A stretch of DNA of 64,000 nt from Brevundimonas sp. NIBR10 (GCF_027912515.1 NZ_CP115464.1:558001-622000); one strand, 5' to 3'. Positions 32,104-42,576 are shown, counted from the first letter of the stretch. Numbers and translations are program-made. The notes: generated from the sequence alone by a model not told the origin.

Positions 32104-32717
32104 TCGGCCGTCTGCGCGGCATCCTGGCCGAGGTCGAAGAGGCGCATTGCCTGATCGACTGCGCTGGGGTGGGCTATGTCGTGGCCTGTGGTGCGCGGAC
32201 CCTGCAACGGCTCCCGGCACCCGGCGACGAGGCGACCCTGCATATCGAATCCAGCTGGTCGGCCGAGAACGGACCGCGCCTCTACGGCTTCCTGACCCGC
32301 GACGAACGGCGCGCCTTCACGACCCTGACCGGCATCCAGGGCGTCGGCCCCAAGGCGGCCCTGTCGGTGCTGGACGTCCTGCCGCCCGGGGAACTGGCCG
32401 GGGCCGTCGCGCGCGACGACAAGGCCGCAATCGGCCGGGCCAACGGCGTGGGGCCGAAGCTGGCGCTGCGGATCGTCACCGAGCTGAAGGGCAAGCCACT
32501 GGGGGATGTGTCGTTCACGCCGTCGGCAGCGGGCATCCACGCCGAGATCGTGCCGCCCGCGCCGTCCGTCACCGGAGAGGCGGTGTCGGCCTTGCTGGGT
32601 CTGGGCGTCGCTGAAATCAACGCCCGCCGAGCGGTCGATCAGGCCCTGATCCGGCTGGGCGAGGACGCAGACCTGTCCGCCGTGATCCGCGCGGCCTTGC
32701 AGGAGTTGGGGCGGTGA
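32100..32717 (+). CDS. ruvA: Holliday junction helicase subunit RuvA
   Basis: A 205-residue junction-binding protein. It has an N-terminal OB fold ([20 protein letters not shown]), tandem helix-hairpin-helix motifs ([33 protein letters not shown]) and a C-terminal domain that contacts RuvB. It is coupled to ruvC by a 4-nt overlap and to ruvB by GTGA. Confidence 0.95.
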   Translation: MIGRLRGILAEVEEAHCLIDCAGVGYVVACGARTLQRLPAPGDEATLHIESSWSAENGPRLYGFLTRDERRAFTTLTGIQGVGPKAALSVLDVLPPGELAGAVARDDKAAIGRANGVGPKLALRIVTELKGKPLGDVSFTPSAAGIHAEIVPPAPSVTGEAVSALLGLGVAEINARRAVDQALIRLGEDADLSAVIRAALQELGR

Positions 32718-33748
32718 CCGACGACCGCATCATCTCCCCCGACCCCGCGCCCGGCGAGCTATACGACCGCGCCCTGCGGCCCCAGACCCTGTCGGAATTC
32801 GTCGGGCAGGAGCAGGCCAAGGGCAATCTGAAGATCTTCATCGACGCGGCGAGGAAACGCGGCGAGGCCATGGATCACGTCCTGCTGTTTGGCCCCCCGG
32901 GCCTGGGCAAGACCACCCTCGCCCAGATCGTCGCGCGCGAGCTCGGCGTCGGTTTCCGCGCCACCTCCGGCCCCATCCTGGCCAAGGCCGGCGACCTGGC
33001 CGCCATCCTGACCAATCTCGAACCGCGCGACGTCCTGTTCATCGACGAGATCCACCGCCTGGCCCCGACGGTGGAGGAAATCCTCTATCCCGCCATGGAG
33101 GACCATGTGCTGGACCTCATCATCGGCGAGGGGCCCTCGGCGCGGTCGGTGCGGATCGACCTGGCCCCCTTTACGCTGGTGGGCGCGACGACGCGGGCGG
33201 GCCTGCTGGCCACGCCCCTGCGCGACCGGTTCGGCATCCCGCTACGGCTGGAGTTCTACACCCCCGAGGAACTCGTCCGGGTCATCACCGGCGCGGCGCG
33301 AAAGCTCGGGGCCCCCATCGACGACGACGGCGCCCGCGAGATTGCCTCGCGCGCCCGGGGCACGCCGCGCGTGGCCGGGCGGCTGTTGCGCCGGGTCCGG
33401 GACTTCGCCGAGGCCGAGGGCGCGGCGGTCATCAACCGCATCGTGGCGGCCCGCGCCCTGGCCCGGCTGGAGATCGACGAGGCGGGTCTGGACGCCAACG
33501 ACCGCCGCTTCCTCAAGGCCCTGATCGAGAATTACGGCGGCGGCCCCGTTGGCATGGACACCCTTGCCGCCGCCATCGCCGAGGCCCGCGACGCCGTCGA
33601 GGACGTGATCGAGCCCTACCTGCTCCAGCAGGGCTTCATCCAGCGCACGCCCCGCGGCCGCATGGCCTGCGCCCGCGCCTATGCGCACCTGGGCCTGACG
33701 GAACCGCCGAAGCCGCCGACGGTCGGCGATCTTTTCAGCGGCGGCTGA
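32714..33748 (+). CDS. ruvB: Holliday junction branch-migration ATPase RuvB
   Basis: A 344-residue AAA+ motor with GTG start at 32714. It shows Walker [14 protein letters not shown], Walker [11 protein letters not shown], sensor GATTRAG and a C-terminal winged helix ([15 protein letters not shown]). Six subunits on RuvA drive branch migration. Confidence 0.97.
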   Translation: MTDDRIISPDPAPGELYDRALRPQTLSEFVGQEQAKGNLKIFIDAARKRGEAMDHVLLFGPPGLGKTTLAQIVARELGVGFRATSGPILAKAGDLAAILTNLEPRDVLFIDEIHRLAPTVEEILYPAMEDHVLDLIIGEGPSARSVRIDLAPFTLVGATTRAGLLATPLRDRFGIPLRLEFYTPEELVRVITGAARKLGAPIDDDGAREIASRARGTPRVAGRLLRRVRDFAEAEGAAVINRIVAARALARLEIDEAGLDANDRRFLKALIENYGGGPVGMDTLAAAIAEARDAVEDVIEPYLLQQGFIQRTPRGRMACARAYAHLGLTEPPKPPTVGDLFSGG

Positions 33749-33806
33749 CGGTCCGGACTTCACCGCGCGGCCGATCCCCGTCATGCTGACCGGGAAGGAG
33801 ACGCCG

Positions 33807-34199
33807 ATGGCGAGACGCCTGAATGTGCAACGGCTGATGCTGGTGATGGCAGCCCTGGTGCTGGCCCTGGGCGGGGTCTGCGCCTGGGTCATCTATGACA
33901 ATGCCAGACCGGCACCCCAGCCGACCGCTGGCGAGCGCGCGGTGCGGCAGTTGCGCGAGCAGCGCGGACCGACCGCCGAGGTGCGCTACGCCGAGGCCGG
34001 GCGGGGCCGGGCCCTGTGCGGCTATGCCGGTGTGCGAGGTCAGGCGACGGCGGTAGCCTTCGTATCGCGGCCCAATCGTATCCTGTTCTCCGACGACCCG
34101 ATGCCGGTCGAATTCCGCGAGGTGCAGCAACGGTTCTGCCCAGCCTTCCTGGCTCAACCCTCGGCTTCGAACTCCGTCAACTCGGTTCCAGCGTCATGA
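33807..34199 (+). CDS. Small membrane-anchored hypothetical protein
   Basis: 130 residues with one N-terminal transmembrane segment (LMLVMAALVLALGGVCAWVI) and a ~95-residue periplasmic part containing two cysteines (ALCGYAGVRG, QRFCPAF). The ATG at 33807 is chosen because AAGGAG lies 7 nt before it. It ends in a 4-nt overlap with ybgC. Not recognised; position suggests an envelope role next to Tol-Pal. Confidence 0.7.
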   Translation: MARRLNVQRLMLVMAALVLALGGVCAWVIYDNARPAPQPTAGERAVRQLREQRGPTAEVRYAEAGRGRALCGYAGVRGQATAVAFVSRPNRILFSDDPMPVEFREVQQRFCPAFLAQPSASNSVNSVPAS

Positions 34200-34678
34200 G
34201 TACCGCCGAGCCCGTGATGGACCAACCCACCGCCGGCCGGTTCGAGGGCCGGGACCATCTGTTGCCGATCCGGGTCTATTACGAGGACACCGATTTCACC
34301 GGCCTAGTCTATCACGCCAACTATGTGCGCTATCTGGAGCGGGGCCGGTCGGATTTTCTGAGGCTGACCACGGTGGGGCACGCCGCCCTGCTGGACTCGG
34401 CTGAGCCGACGGCCTTCGTGGTCGCAGATCTGACCCTGAGGTTCCTGAAGCCCGCGCGGATCGACGACGCCCTGGTGGTGCGGACCACCTATGACGCCAT
34501 CAAGGGGCCTCGCCTGCTGATTTCCCAGACGGTGGAGCGGGACGGCGAGGTGCTGTGCCGGGCGCAGGTGACGGCGGTCTGCATCCATCTGGACGGTCGG
34601 CCGCGACGGCCGACCCGGGCGTTGCTCGACGGCGTCAAACCCTGGCTGGCACCGGAACCGGGGACGAAGCCCGGGTGA
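34196..34678 (+). CDS. ybgC: Acyl-CoA thioesterase YbgC
   Basis: A 160-residue hotdog-fold thioesterase of the Tol-Pal cluster. The signature RVYYEDTDFTGLVYHANYVR contains the catalytic Asp, and ERGRSDFLR follows. It has an N-terminal extension of ~25 residues compared with E. coli. The family hydrolyses acyl-CoA and is linked to phospholipid metabolism. It precedes tolQ by 199 nt. Confidence 0.92.
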   Translation: MSTAEPVMDQPTAGRFEGRDHLLPIRVYYEDTDFTGLVYHANYVRYLERGRSDFLRLTTVGHAALLDSAEPTAFVVADLTLRFLKPARIDDALVVRTTYDAIKGPRLLISQTVERDGEVLCRAQVTAVCIHLDGRPRRPTRALLDGVKPWLAPEPGTKPG

Positions 34679-34877
34679 CGGCCACAGAGATCTGGATGTT
34701 CGGGCGAACAGGCCCCCCGTCGGGCGGCGCGTTAAGCCTGTCGCACGCCTGAAGCGCGCGCGGGCATGACGCAGGGCCCGACGCACGCTAGACCGTGTCC
34801 CTGACCCCACGTCTACGCCACACTATGGTCACGCCCACCCGCACCATGGGCATGAGCCCTTCAGGACCGATCCGCCT

Positions 34878-35636
<759 letters not shown>

Positions 35637-35637
35637 G

Positions 35638-36096
35638 ATGGCGATGGGCGGAGGCGCAGGCCAAGGCCATGTGCGCGGGCGGCGCAGGGCAAAGAAGCGG
35701 CCGCTGAGCGAGATCAACGTCACCCCCCTGGTGGACGTGATGCTGGTGCTGCTGATCATCTTCATGATCTCGGCGCCGCTGTTGACGGTCGGGGTGCCGG
35801 TCGAACTGCCCCAGACCGAGGCCGGGGCCGTGGACACCGACAACGAGCCCGTCACCGTCTCCATCGACCGCGACGGTGCCATCTTCATCGACAAGGATGA
35901 GACGTCCTACGACCAGCTGCTGGATCGCGTGGGCACCGCCGCAGGGACCGACGATCCGTCGAGCAAGCCCGTCTTCGTGCGCGCCGACGGCCGGGCACCG
36001 TACCAGGCCGTGGCACGGGTCATGGCGCGGCTATCGGCGGGTGGCTTCACCAAGCTGAACCTCATCACCGACACGGCCCCGGAACCGCAGGGCTAG
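35638..36096 (+). CDS. tolR: Tol-Pal motor subunit TolR
   Basis: A 152-residue ExbD/TolR protein. A basic N-terminus is followed by INVTPLVDVMLVLLIIFMIS, with the proton-carrying Asp in the single helix, and a periplasmic domain. The start is one base after the tolQ stop codon. Confidence 0.95.
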   Translation: MAMGGGAGQGHVRGRRRAKKRPLSEINVTPLVDVMLVLLIIFMISAPLLTVGVPVELPQTEAGAVDTDNEPVTVSIDRDGAIFIDKDETSYDQLLDRVGTAAGTDDPSSKPVFVRADGRAPYQAVARVMARLSAGGFTKLNLITDTAPEPQG

Positions 36097-36099
36097 ATC

Positions 36100-36915
36100 T
36101 TGGAACGGCCAAGTCCCGCCATCGTCGGATCGATCGTCCTGCACGCAGGCGTGCTGGCGCTCGCCTTCGTGTCCTGGCCGACCAAGGAGCTGCCGCCGAT
36201 CGTCCCGTCCTCGGTGCCGGTCTCCATCGTCTCGTCCGAAGTGATCGAGGCCGCCTCTGCCGACAATCCGTCCGAAGAGGTCGTGACCGAAGACGCCGCC
36301 AGCGCCCCCTCCGCTCCGGTCGAGGCGCCGACACCGCCGGTTCCCACGCCTGTGCCGCCGAGACCGGCGCCTTTGCGGCCCGCGACGCCCGCCCCCAGAC
36401 CGACACCGACGCCCAGGCCCACGCCCCCGCGCCCCAGTCCGCCGACGCCCGCGCGGCCTGCGCCACCCCGGCCGACCCCGACGCCGCCGCGCCCGACACC
36501 CCGGCGCAACGAACCGACCCTCGATCTCAGCACCCTTGCCCAGGGTCCCCGACGACCTGGCCCCACCGCCCCTCGCGCCACCACGGGCCAGCAGGGCACC
36601 GGCCGGGCCAGCCAGGCTTCGGGCCCTCAACTGACGGCGATCTTCAACCAGGTCTATCCGAACTGGACCCTGCCCTGCGACATCCCCGGGGCGAACCAGT
36701 TGAGGATCCGGGTCAACATCACCCTGTCTCCGGACGGTCGCATCACCGCCGGCCCCACCCTGGTCGACCCGGAGTCCAGCCCCGTCTATCGGGCCGCCGC
36801 CGACGGCGCGATGCGGGCTCTGCGCCAGACCGCGCCGTTCGACGTACCGTCCGGCTTCCCCGGCGGCCAGTTCGCTCCGGTCTTCAACACCGAGCGCGCT
36901 TGCCGTAATCGTTAG
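36100..36915 (+). CDS. tolA: TolA/TonB-type energy transducer
   Basis: 271 residues: an N-terminal transmembrane anchor (IVGSIVLHAGVLALAFVSW), a very long Pro/Arg/Thr-rich rod (about residues 65-145) and a C-terminal TolA domain (LRIRVNITLSPDGRITAGPT). The start codon is TTG (36100), 3 nt after the tolR stop; no ATG fits. TolA normally has an Ala/Lys helical rod, so a Pro-rich rod is unusual but common in this bacterial group. Next genes are on the other strand, so tolB and pal are not adjacent. Confidence 0.85.
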   Translation: MERPSPAIVGSIVLHAGVLALAFVSWPTKELPPIVPSSVPVSIVSSEVIEAASADNPSEEVVTEDAASAPSAPVEAPTPPVPTPVPPRPAPLRPATPAPRPTPTPRPTPPRPSPPTPARPAPPRPTPTPPRPTPRRNEPTLDLSTLAQGPRRPGPTAPRATTGQQGTGRASQASGPQLTAIFNQVYPNWTLPCDIPGANQLRIRVNITLSPDGRITAGPTLVDPESSPVYRAAADGAMRALRQTAPFDVPSGFPGGQFAPVFNTERACRNR

Positions 36916-36922
36916 GCGGCGC

Positions 36923-37888
36923 TCAAACCTCACTATCCCGGGCAGGGTTCACCGTATCGAGGGTCACCGTTGCCCCGCGACGCGGGAGCAACGGCAAGCC
37001 GTTTCCTGGTTCGAGGACAATCCGGAACATCGATGTGGCAAGCGCAGACAACCCCTCACGCCACGTCGGATACCTCGGCCGCCACCCCAGTTCCGCCTTG
37101 GCCCGGGCGTTCGAGATGCGTTTGGAATCGAGGTAAAAGCGGCGGCTGACGTCGGAAACCGATGCATCGTCCCACGCGACCTCGGGCGGGCGGGGCAGGC
37201 CCAGACGATCGGCGGTCCATTCCATGACGAGGTCAGCGGGCGCCGGTTCGTCGTCCACCAGATTGTAGGCGCGGCCCGGATGGGGGCGATCCATTGAGGC
37301 GAACAGGCCCGAGACGATGTCGTCCAGATGAATGCGGTTGAAGACCTGACCGGGCTTCTTCACCCGCCGGGCGGTGCCGTCCTTCAGCTTGTCGATCACC
37401 GACCGGCCGGGGCCGTAGATGCCGGGCAGGCGAAAGATCTGCACCGTCAGCCCCATGCCACGCCCGGCGTCCAGCCAGTCGGCCTCGGCGCGCACCCGGC
37501 GCGCGCCCTCGATCGTGGCGGCGTTCAGGGCGTCGTCCTCGAACACCCAGCCGCCGGCCCGGTCGCCATAGACGGCCGTGGACGAGACATAGCCGATCCA
37601 ATCGGGCCAGGCCGATCCGGCCGAAGGCGTCGCCGAGAGCGCCCTCAGCGCCGGACAGCCCTTGGCGTCAGGGGCGGACGTAACCAGCACGGCCGTGGCT
37701 TGGGAAAGAGCTGCGTCCAGCGCGGCGAGATCAGTCGGGTCGATCGCCTCGATCCCCTCGACCGACAAGGCCGCACGCCGTTGGGGATCGCGCGAGGTCG
37801 CCACGGCCCGACCGCCACGCGCAAGGGCTTCCATCGCGGCGGCGCGGCCGACATAGCCGCCGCCGAAGACCAGCAGGGACGGGGCCAA
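36923..37888 (-). CDS. SDR-family NAD(P)-dependent epimerase/reductase
   Basis: A 321-residue Rossmann protein. The nucleotide motif is LLVFGGGYVGRAAAMEALA and the central YVSSTAVYGDRAGGW has a Tyr but not the classical YxxxK. PGIYGPGRSVIDKL and NRIHLDDIVSG follow. The group is labelled 'SDR family' or YeeZ-like. It starts 2 nt after the SqdB-like gene ends, so the two are one operon. Substrate unknown. Confidence 0.82.
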   Translation of the reverse strand: MAPSLLVFGGGYVGRAAAMEALARGGRAVATSRDPQRRAALSVEGIEAIDPTDLAALDAALSQATAVLVTSAPDAKGCPALRALSATPSAGSAWPDWIGYVSSTAVYGDRAGGWVFEDDALNAATIEGARRVRAEADWLDAGRGMGLTVQIFRLPGIYGPGRSVIDKLKDGTARRVKKPGQVFNRIHLDDIVSGLFASMDRPHPGRAYNLVDDEPAPADLVMEWTADRLGLPRPPEVAWDDASVSDVSRRFYLDSKRISNARAKAELGWRPRYPTWREGLSALATSMFRIVLEPGNGLPLLPRRGATVTLDTVNPARDSEV

Positions 37889-37890
37889 GG

Positions 37891-39135
37891 TCAGGCGACG
37901 CCCGCCCGGATCGGGATGACGGGGGCGGGCTCGGGACGGGTCGACTGCGCAGGCTCAGCGCAGGCTTCTGCGCGACAGGCGTTCCAGGTGGAGACGCAGG
38001 GGATCTTGGACCGATCGGCGCGGTCGGCATAGCGGCCCGCCACCTCGGCGACGTCGGCCATCAGGCCTTCGGCCAAGGTGATGGGCTTGAGCCCCAGGTC
38101 GCGGAACTGGTCGTTGGCGACGATCAGCTCATTCTCGTCGGCTTCCTGGCGCGGGTTGGGCAGGTGGGCGATCTGCGCCCCAGTCAGGCGCGACACCAGC
38201 GCCGCCAGATCGCGGACGCGGTGGCTCTCGGTCATCTGGTTCAGGATCTTGACCCGTTCGCCGCGTTTCGGCGGGTTCTGCAACGCCAGCTCGACGCAGC
38301 GCACCGTGTCCTGGATATGGATGAAGGCCCGCGTCTGGCCGCCCGCCCCATGCACCGTCAGCGGATAACCGACCGCCGCCTGCATCAGGAACCGGTTCAG
38401 CACCGTGCCGTAGTCGCCATCATAGTCGAACCGGTTGATCAGCCGCTCGTCCATCCGCGTCTCGGCCGTCTCCGCGCCCCAGACGATGCCCTGGTGCAGA
38501 TCGGTGATGCGCAGGGCGTCGTTGCGGGCATAGAACTGGAACAGCAGGGCGTCCTGGGTCTTGGTCATGTGATAGATCGAGCCGGGGTTCGGCGGGAACA
38601 GGATCTCCTGCTCGGCCGGGCCGTTGTCGGTCTGGACCGTGACCTTCAGATAGCCCTCGGGGATGCGCAGGCCCGCCGTGCCGTAGCCATAGACCCCCAT
38701 GGTCCCCAGGTGCGCCAGATGGACGTCGCGCCCGCTCTCGACGATGGCGGCCAGGATGTGGTGGGTGGCGTTGATGTTGTTGTCGACGGTGTAGAGCTTG
38801 TGCCGCGCCGACTTCATCGAATAGGGGGCGGCCCGCTGCTCGGCGAAATGGACGATGCTGTCGGGCGCTTTGTCGTTGATCAGCGCGACCAGGCGGTCGA
38901 ACTCCTTGCCCACCGTCATGTTGACGAAGCCGATGGTCCGGCCGGTCAGATCTTTCCAGGCGGCGATCCGCTCGCCCATGGTCCGGATCGGGGTCAGGGA
39001 CTGGACCTCCAGCTCGTTGTCGATGTTCCGGCGACTGAGGTTGTCGACAATGGTGACGTCCCAGCCCCGCGCCGACAGGTGCAGGGCCGTCGGCCAGCCG
39101 CAGAATCCGTCGCCGCCCAGAACCAGAACCTTCAT
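37891..39135 (-). CDS. UDP-sulfoquinovose synthase-like epimerase (SqdB/SQD1)
   Basis: A 414-residue extended SDR. The N-terminus VLVLGGDGFCGWPTALHLS, DNLSRRNID, IVHFAEQRAAPYSMKS and HQGIVWGAET are typical of SqdB/SQD1, which makes UDP-sulfoquinovose for sulfolipid. The start at 39135 gives the nucleotide motif at residue 4. A ~30-residue Pro/Ala/Cys C-terminal tail is extra. No sulfolipid glycosyltransferase is in the window, so the reaction is not secure. Confidence 0.78.
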   Translation of the reverse strand: MKVLVLGGDGFCGWPTALHLSARGWDVTIVDNLSRRNIDNELEVQSLTPIRTMGERIAAWKDLTGRTIGFVNMTVGKEFDRLVALINDKAPDSIVHFAEQRAAPYSMKSARHKLYTVDNNINATHHILAAIVESGRDVHLAHLGTMGVYGYGTAGLRIPEGYLKVTVQTDNGPAEQEILFPPNPGSIYHMTKTQDALLFQFYARNDALRITDLHQGIVWGAETAETRMDERLINRFDYDGDYGTVLNRFLMQAAVGYPLTVHGAGGQTRAFIHIQDTVRCVELALQNPPKRGERVKILNQMTESHRVRDLAALVSRLTGAQIAHLPNPRQEADENELIVANDQFRDLGLKPITLAEGLMADVAEVAGRYADRADRSKIPCVSTWNACRAEACAEPAQSTRPEPAPVIPIRAGVA

Positions 39136-39212
39136 CGGGTCGCCCTTCGCCGTTCGCATCAGGGGCCCTGACTAGACCATGCCGGCCACAGGGGCAAAGC
39201 GGAGCCGTTCGT

Positions 39213-40949
39213 TCAGCCCGGCTCCCCGACCAGGGTGAAGGGAGCCCAGAAGGCGGGGTGGGCCCAAAGGCGGTTGGCGCGGACGGCCTTCATTCCCGTC
39301 TGGAGCGCCTTGGCGCGGTCGCCGATGTCGGCACCGGGGGCGTCGAGCGCGGCGAAGGTGTCGGCGATCAGCTCGGTGGTGGCCACGTCTGACACCTCCC
39401 AGTGCGACACCAGCACCGACCGCGCGCCGGCATAGAAGAAGGCGCGGGCCAGTCCCGACAGACCCTCGCCGCCGGGTGTGCCGTCCGAGGCCGCAGTATT
39501 ACAGGCCGACAGGACCACGAACTCGGCCCGCAGCCGCAGCTGGGCCGCCTCCGACGCGCTCAGATAGCCGTCGTCGGCCTCCGTCGCGGTCTCGGGCGGT
39601 GTCAGGACCAGACCGGGCTCGGACACGGTGGACCCGGCCATCAGGCCGTGGGTCGAGAAGACGACGAAGCGCGACTGGGACAGGGCCCCGGTATCCCCCT
39701 GACGGACGGCGGTCTCGGTGGCGGCCGCGCCGGTGCGCACAAGGGCGCGGGGATAGCGGGATTTCAGGGTGTCGAGCTCGGCCTTGGAGCCGGGCAGATA
39801 GGGAAGCGCGCGCAGCTTGGCGACATCGGCCAGCCGCCCCTCGCCCATGACGCCGTCGGCCGAGGGCGCGCCGCGCGAGCCGTTCTGGGGCGCTCCGGCC
39901 AGGATCGGTGCCCCAAAGGCGGCCATCGAGAACCCTCTCGTCGCCGCCTGGCGGGTCGAGGCCTGGGCGGTGCCCGCCATCGGCGGACACCCCGAGGAGC
40001 GCTCGGCCGGATCGGCGACCAGATAGCAGCGCAGAGCCTTCAGGCTCGACACCGACGGCAGGGTGGCCAGGGCGTAGCGGTCGATCAGCCAGTTAGTGGT
40101 GGAAAAGGCGTCCGGCCCGGTGTCGGATCCGATCGGGGCCTCGGTGGCCAGCACCGCCAACGGCAGGGTCGTCAGGGCGCCGGTGACGACGGTGATCAGG
40201 GTCGTCTTGCCCTCGAACACGCTCTCAACCGGCTGGACCAGCCGGGTATAGAGCCGGTGCGCCTCGGCCCGGTCAAAGGCCGTCACGGGCCGCCCGGCGA
40301 AGATGGCGGGATCGATGCCCGGATCGCTGCGCGAGGCGGCGGTGGTCAGGGAGGCGCGCAGCCTGGCCACCGAAGCGGTCATGGCCTCCTCGCCCAGGTC
40401 CTCGGCCCGCGCCCATTCGATCCGGTCGCGCGACACACCCCAGACATAGGTGGCCTCGGGGTTCACCAGCACCAGCAGCAGGCCCTCGTCGGGCTTCAGC
40501 AAACCTTGCGCCTCGATGACGGACAGGGCGCGCGGACTGGTCAGTTCGGAGTAGGCGGGAAACCGCGCCTCGATGTCGGCATCGACCGTCTTCAGCCGGG
40601 CGAGCGTCGTCTCATAGGTGGTGCGGGTGGCGGCGCGCTGGGTCTGGCCGTCGGCACCGTCCACCGCATAGAGCCGCTCCAGTTCCCGCTCCAGCCGGTC
40701 GCGCGTGGTGATCAGGGTCTCGCGCTCCTCGGCCAGCCGACCCAGGGCGTCGTCCCCTTGCGCGAACCGGGCGGAAACCTTGGCGAGGGCGTCGGCGGCG
40801 TCGGACGCGATGGCCCACTGGGCCGCCTCGAAGGCCTCGGCGCGCAGGGATTGCGGCGTGTCCTCGGTGCGGGCCACTGCCGATGCCGACAGGCCCGCGA
40901 TCAGGGCCAGGCCCGCCACCACGGCGGTCAGTCTAAGCCAGACAGCCAT
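39213..40949 (-). CDS. Exported CHAT-domain (caspase-like) protein
   Basis: 578 residues with a signal peptide (LTAVVAGLALIAGLSASAVA), a helical region with a coil (LERELERLYAV) and a C-terminal CHAT peptidase domain. The catalytic His is in VVFSTHGLMAG and the Cys in VVLSACNTAASDG; SHWEVSDVATTELI follows. The catalytic pair is complete. No clear TPR array is seen, although many CHAT proteins have one. It lies 2 nt after the 40,952 gene, so the two are cotranscribed. A periplasmic location is inferred from the signal peptide. Confidence 0.85.
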   Translation of the reverse strand: MAVWLRLTAVVAGLALIAGLSASAVARTEDTPQSLRAEAFEAAQWAIASDAADALAKVSARFAQGDDALGRLAEERETLITTRDRLERELERLYAVDGADGQTQRAATRTTYETTLARLKTVDADIEARFPAYSELTSPRALSVIEAQGLLKPDEGLLLVLVNPEATYVWGVSRDRIEWARAEDLGEEAMTASVARLRASLTTAASRSDPGIDPAIFAGRPVTAFDRAEAHRLYTRLVQPVESVFEGKTTLITVVTGALTTLPLAVLATEAPIGSDTGPDAFSTTNWLIDRYALATLPSVSSLKALRCYLVADPAERSSGCPPMAGTAQASTRQAATRGFSMAAFGAPILAGAPQNGSRGAPSADGVMGEGRLADVAKLRALPYLPGSKAELDTLKSRYPRALVRTGAAATETAVRQGDTGALSQSRFVVFSTHGLMAGSTVSEPGLVLTPPETATEADDGYLSASEAAQLRLRAEFVVLSACNTAASDGTPGGEGLSGLARAFFYAGARSVLVSHWEVSDVATTELIADTFAALDAPGADIGDRAKALQTGMKAVRANRLWAHPAFWAPFTLVGEPG

Positions 40950-40951
40950 GC

Positions 40952-41641
40952 TCAGTTGCTCAGGATCTGGACCTTGGTCCAGACCGCGCCCCGGTTGACG
41001 ATATCGATCCTCACCTTGCCCCCCTGGCGTCGCTGGACGGTACAGACCGGATAGTGGTCGCCGAAACCGTCCTCGCACACAAGCGCCCCGCCCTCGTCGC
41101 GCACCGACATGTCGATATTGGTGTCGCCGTCACCGATGGCGGCGACCCGCAGCACCTCGCCGCCGCGCGCCTCGACCTCGAACCCATAGGTTTCGCGCGC
41201 CTTGATCTCGCGCACCTGGAAGATCGGGCCCTGGCCGAAGGGCGAGGACCGCACGCCGCGCGTGCCGGTGCGAAGCCGGGCGATGGCGTCCAGCACCCCC
41301 TGGCTGCCGTTGGCAAAGGTCGCGGCTTCGTCGAGCAGGCTGTCGGGCGTCAGCACGGCCTCACCGCTGTCGATGCCGGGCCGCACCGGCACCTCGGCCA
41401 GGATGCGCGCGGCCATGATCAGGGCGCCGGGATCGGAATGGGTCCGGCCCCAGGCGGCGACATGGGCGGCGGTGACGATCTGGGTCACCCCCTCGGCCTC
41501 GGGCGAAATGGTCATGAGTGCGTCGGCCTGGACCGCTTCGGCGACGGTGCGCGATCCGGCCGCACAGGCCACGGCAAGGCCGGCCATGAGCACACAGGCC
41601 AGCGTCGGCAGGGGGCGCAGGCGCGCAAAGGTCTTCATCAT
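40952..41641 (-). CDS. Secreted partner protein of the CHAT gene, unknown
   Basis: 229 residues with an N-terminal signal sequence (LPTLACVLMAGLAVACAAG; a lipobox is possible but weak). The C-terminal ~90 residues are beta-rich, with ARETYGFEVEARGGEVLRVA, DGDTNIDMSVRDEGG and CEDGFGDHYPVC. This resembles a bacterial pre-peptidase (PPC)-like beta-sandwich. The ATG at 41641 follows a GGGGAA ribosome site. First gene of the pair with the CHAT protein. Confidence 0.72.
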   Translation of the reverse strand: MMKTFARLRPLPTLACVLMAGLAVACAAGSRTVAEAVQADALMTISPEAEGVTQIVTAAHVAAWGRTHSDPGALIMAARILAEVPVRPGIDSGEAVLTPDSLLDEAATFANGSQGVLDAIARLRTGTRGVRSSPFGQGPIFQVREIKARETYGFEVEARGGEVLRVAAIGDGDTNIDMSVRDEGGALVCEDGFGDHYPVCTVQRRQGGKVRIDIVNRGAVWTKVQILSN

Positions 41642-41751
41642 CGTTCCCCACAGCCGGGTCGGGACAAGGATCGGCCGCATCCGATCACTCTGAACCCAAA
41701 ACGCTTTTCAGGGAAACTGACCGAACGTGATCGGGCGAACGCGGGTTCGGA

Positions 41752-42495
41752 TCAGAGGGTGGCGGCCGTCAGGATCCTTCGATCGGCCCTCGCCTGGACC
41801 AGCACCGCAACCGCCTCGCCCGCCTCGGCTTCGGGCAGGTCGTACAGCACCGGTCGCCCGGTCCAGGGACCCAGCCGGTTCAGCGAGCGGACCACATTGA
41901 CGTGGCGCACCACCCGGCCCCGGTTGTCGCCGCCGCCGACGGTGACGCTCTGCGGGCCCGGGCGATAGGTGACGGCCCAGACCTCGGCGCCGCCTTCGGG
42001 CGCGGTGCCGGAGCCGACGCCGACGCGGTCGCCGGCTTCCCGGAACTCGACCTGGGGCGGGAAGACGCGGCGCTCGGCCTCCTGGTCGACGGCCTGCTGG
42101 ACGTCAGCGCGGCGCGCGCCCGATAGCTGGCGACGGCCGTCGATGATGACCTGGGGCGTATAGACGCCGCGCAGACGCATGGCCTGCAGATAGGCCCGCT
42201 GGCGCTGGGCGAATTCGGGTCGGGCGAAGGTGTCGGGCCAGCCCAGATAGTCCCAGTAGTCGACCGCATAGGTCAGGGCGATCACGCCGGGCTCCTGCGC
42301 CAGGGCCTCGACCACGCGGTTGGCGGCGGGGCAGCCCGAACAGCCCTGGGCGGTGAACAGCTCGACCACGACGGGCTCGGCGGGGGTGGCGCGAACGGGC
42401 GGCCGGGCGGGCGCGACCGGCTGAGCCGAGGTGCCGACCGACACGGCTCCGGCGGCGAGCACGGCCCCCGCGATGATCCAGCCCTTGAAGCTCAT
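41752..42495 (-). CDS. DUF1223 thioredoxin-like exported protein
   Basis: 247 residues with an N-terminal signal or anchor and a thioredoxin-like start: VVVELFTAQGCSGCPAANRV (C-x-x-C). YAVDYWDYLGWPDTFARPEF and VYTPQVIIDGRRQLSG follow, all DUF1223 landmarks. A periplasmic redox role is likely but unproven. Confidence 0.88.
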   Translation of the reverse strand: MSFKGWIIAGAVLAAGAVSVGTSAQPVAPARPPVRATPAEPVVVELFTAQGCSGCPAANRVVEALAQEPGVIALTYAVDYWDYLGWPDTFARPEFAQRQRAYLQAMRLRGVYTPQVIIDGRRQLSGARRADVQQAVDQEAERRVFPPQVEFREAGDRVGVGSGTAPEGGAEVWAVTYRPGPQSVTVGGGDNRGRVVRHVNVVRSLNRLGPWTGRPVLYDLPEAEAGEAVAVLVQARADRRILTAATL

Positions 42496-42552
42496 GGCCG
42501 GAACCGTAGCGGAGCGGTTCGATCACCGCCCTTCATATTCGCGTGAGAGGAA

Positions 42553-42575
42553 GATCCTCCCTACGGGGGAGGATC
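42553..42575 (-). terminator. Hairpin after prolyl oligopeptidase gene
   Basis: Stem GATCCTCCC / GGGAGGATC with a 5-nt loop, immediately after the stop codon of the minus-strand gene. No strong T run follows on the minus strand. It may stop transcription or protect the mRNA 3' end. Confidence 0.5.
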
Positions 42576-42576
42576 G

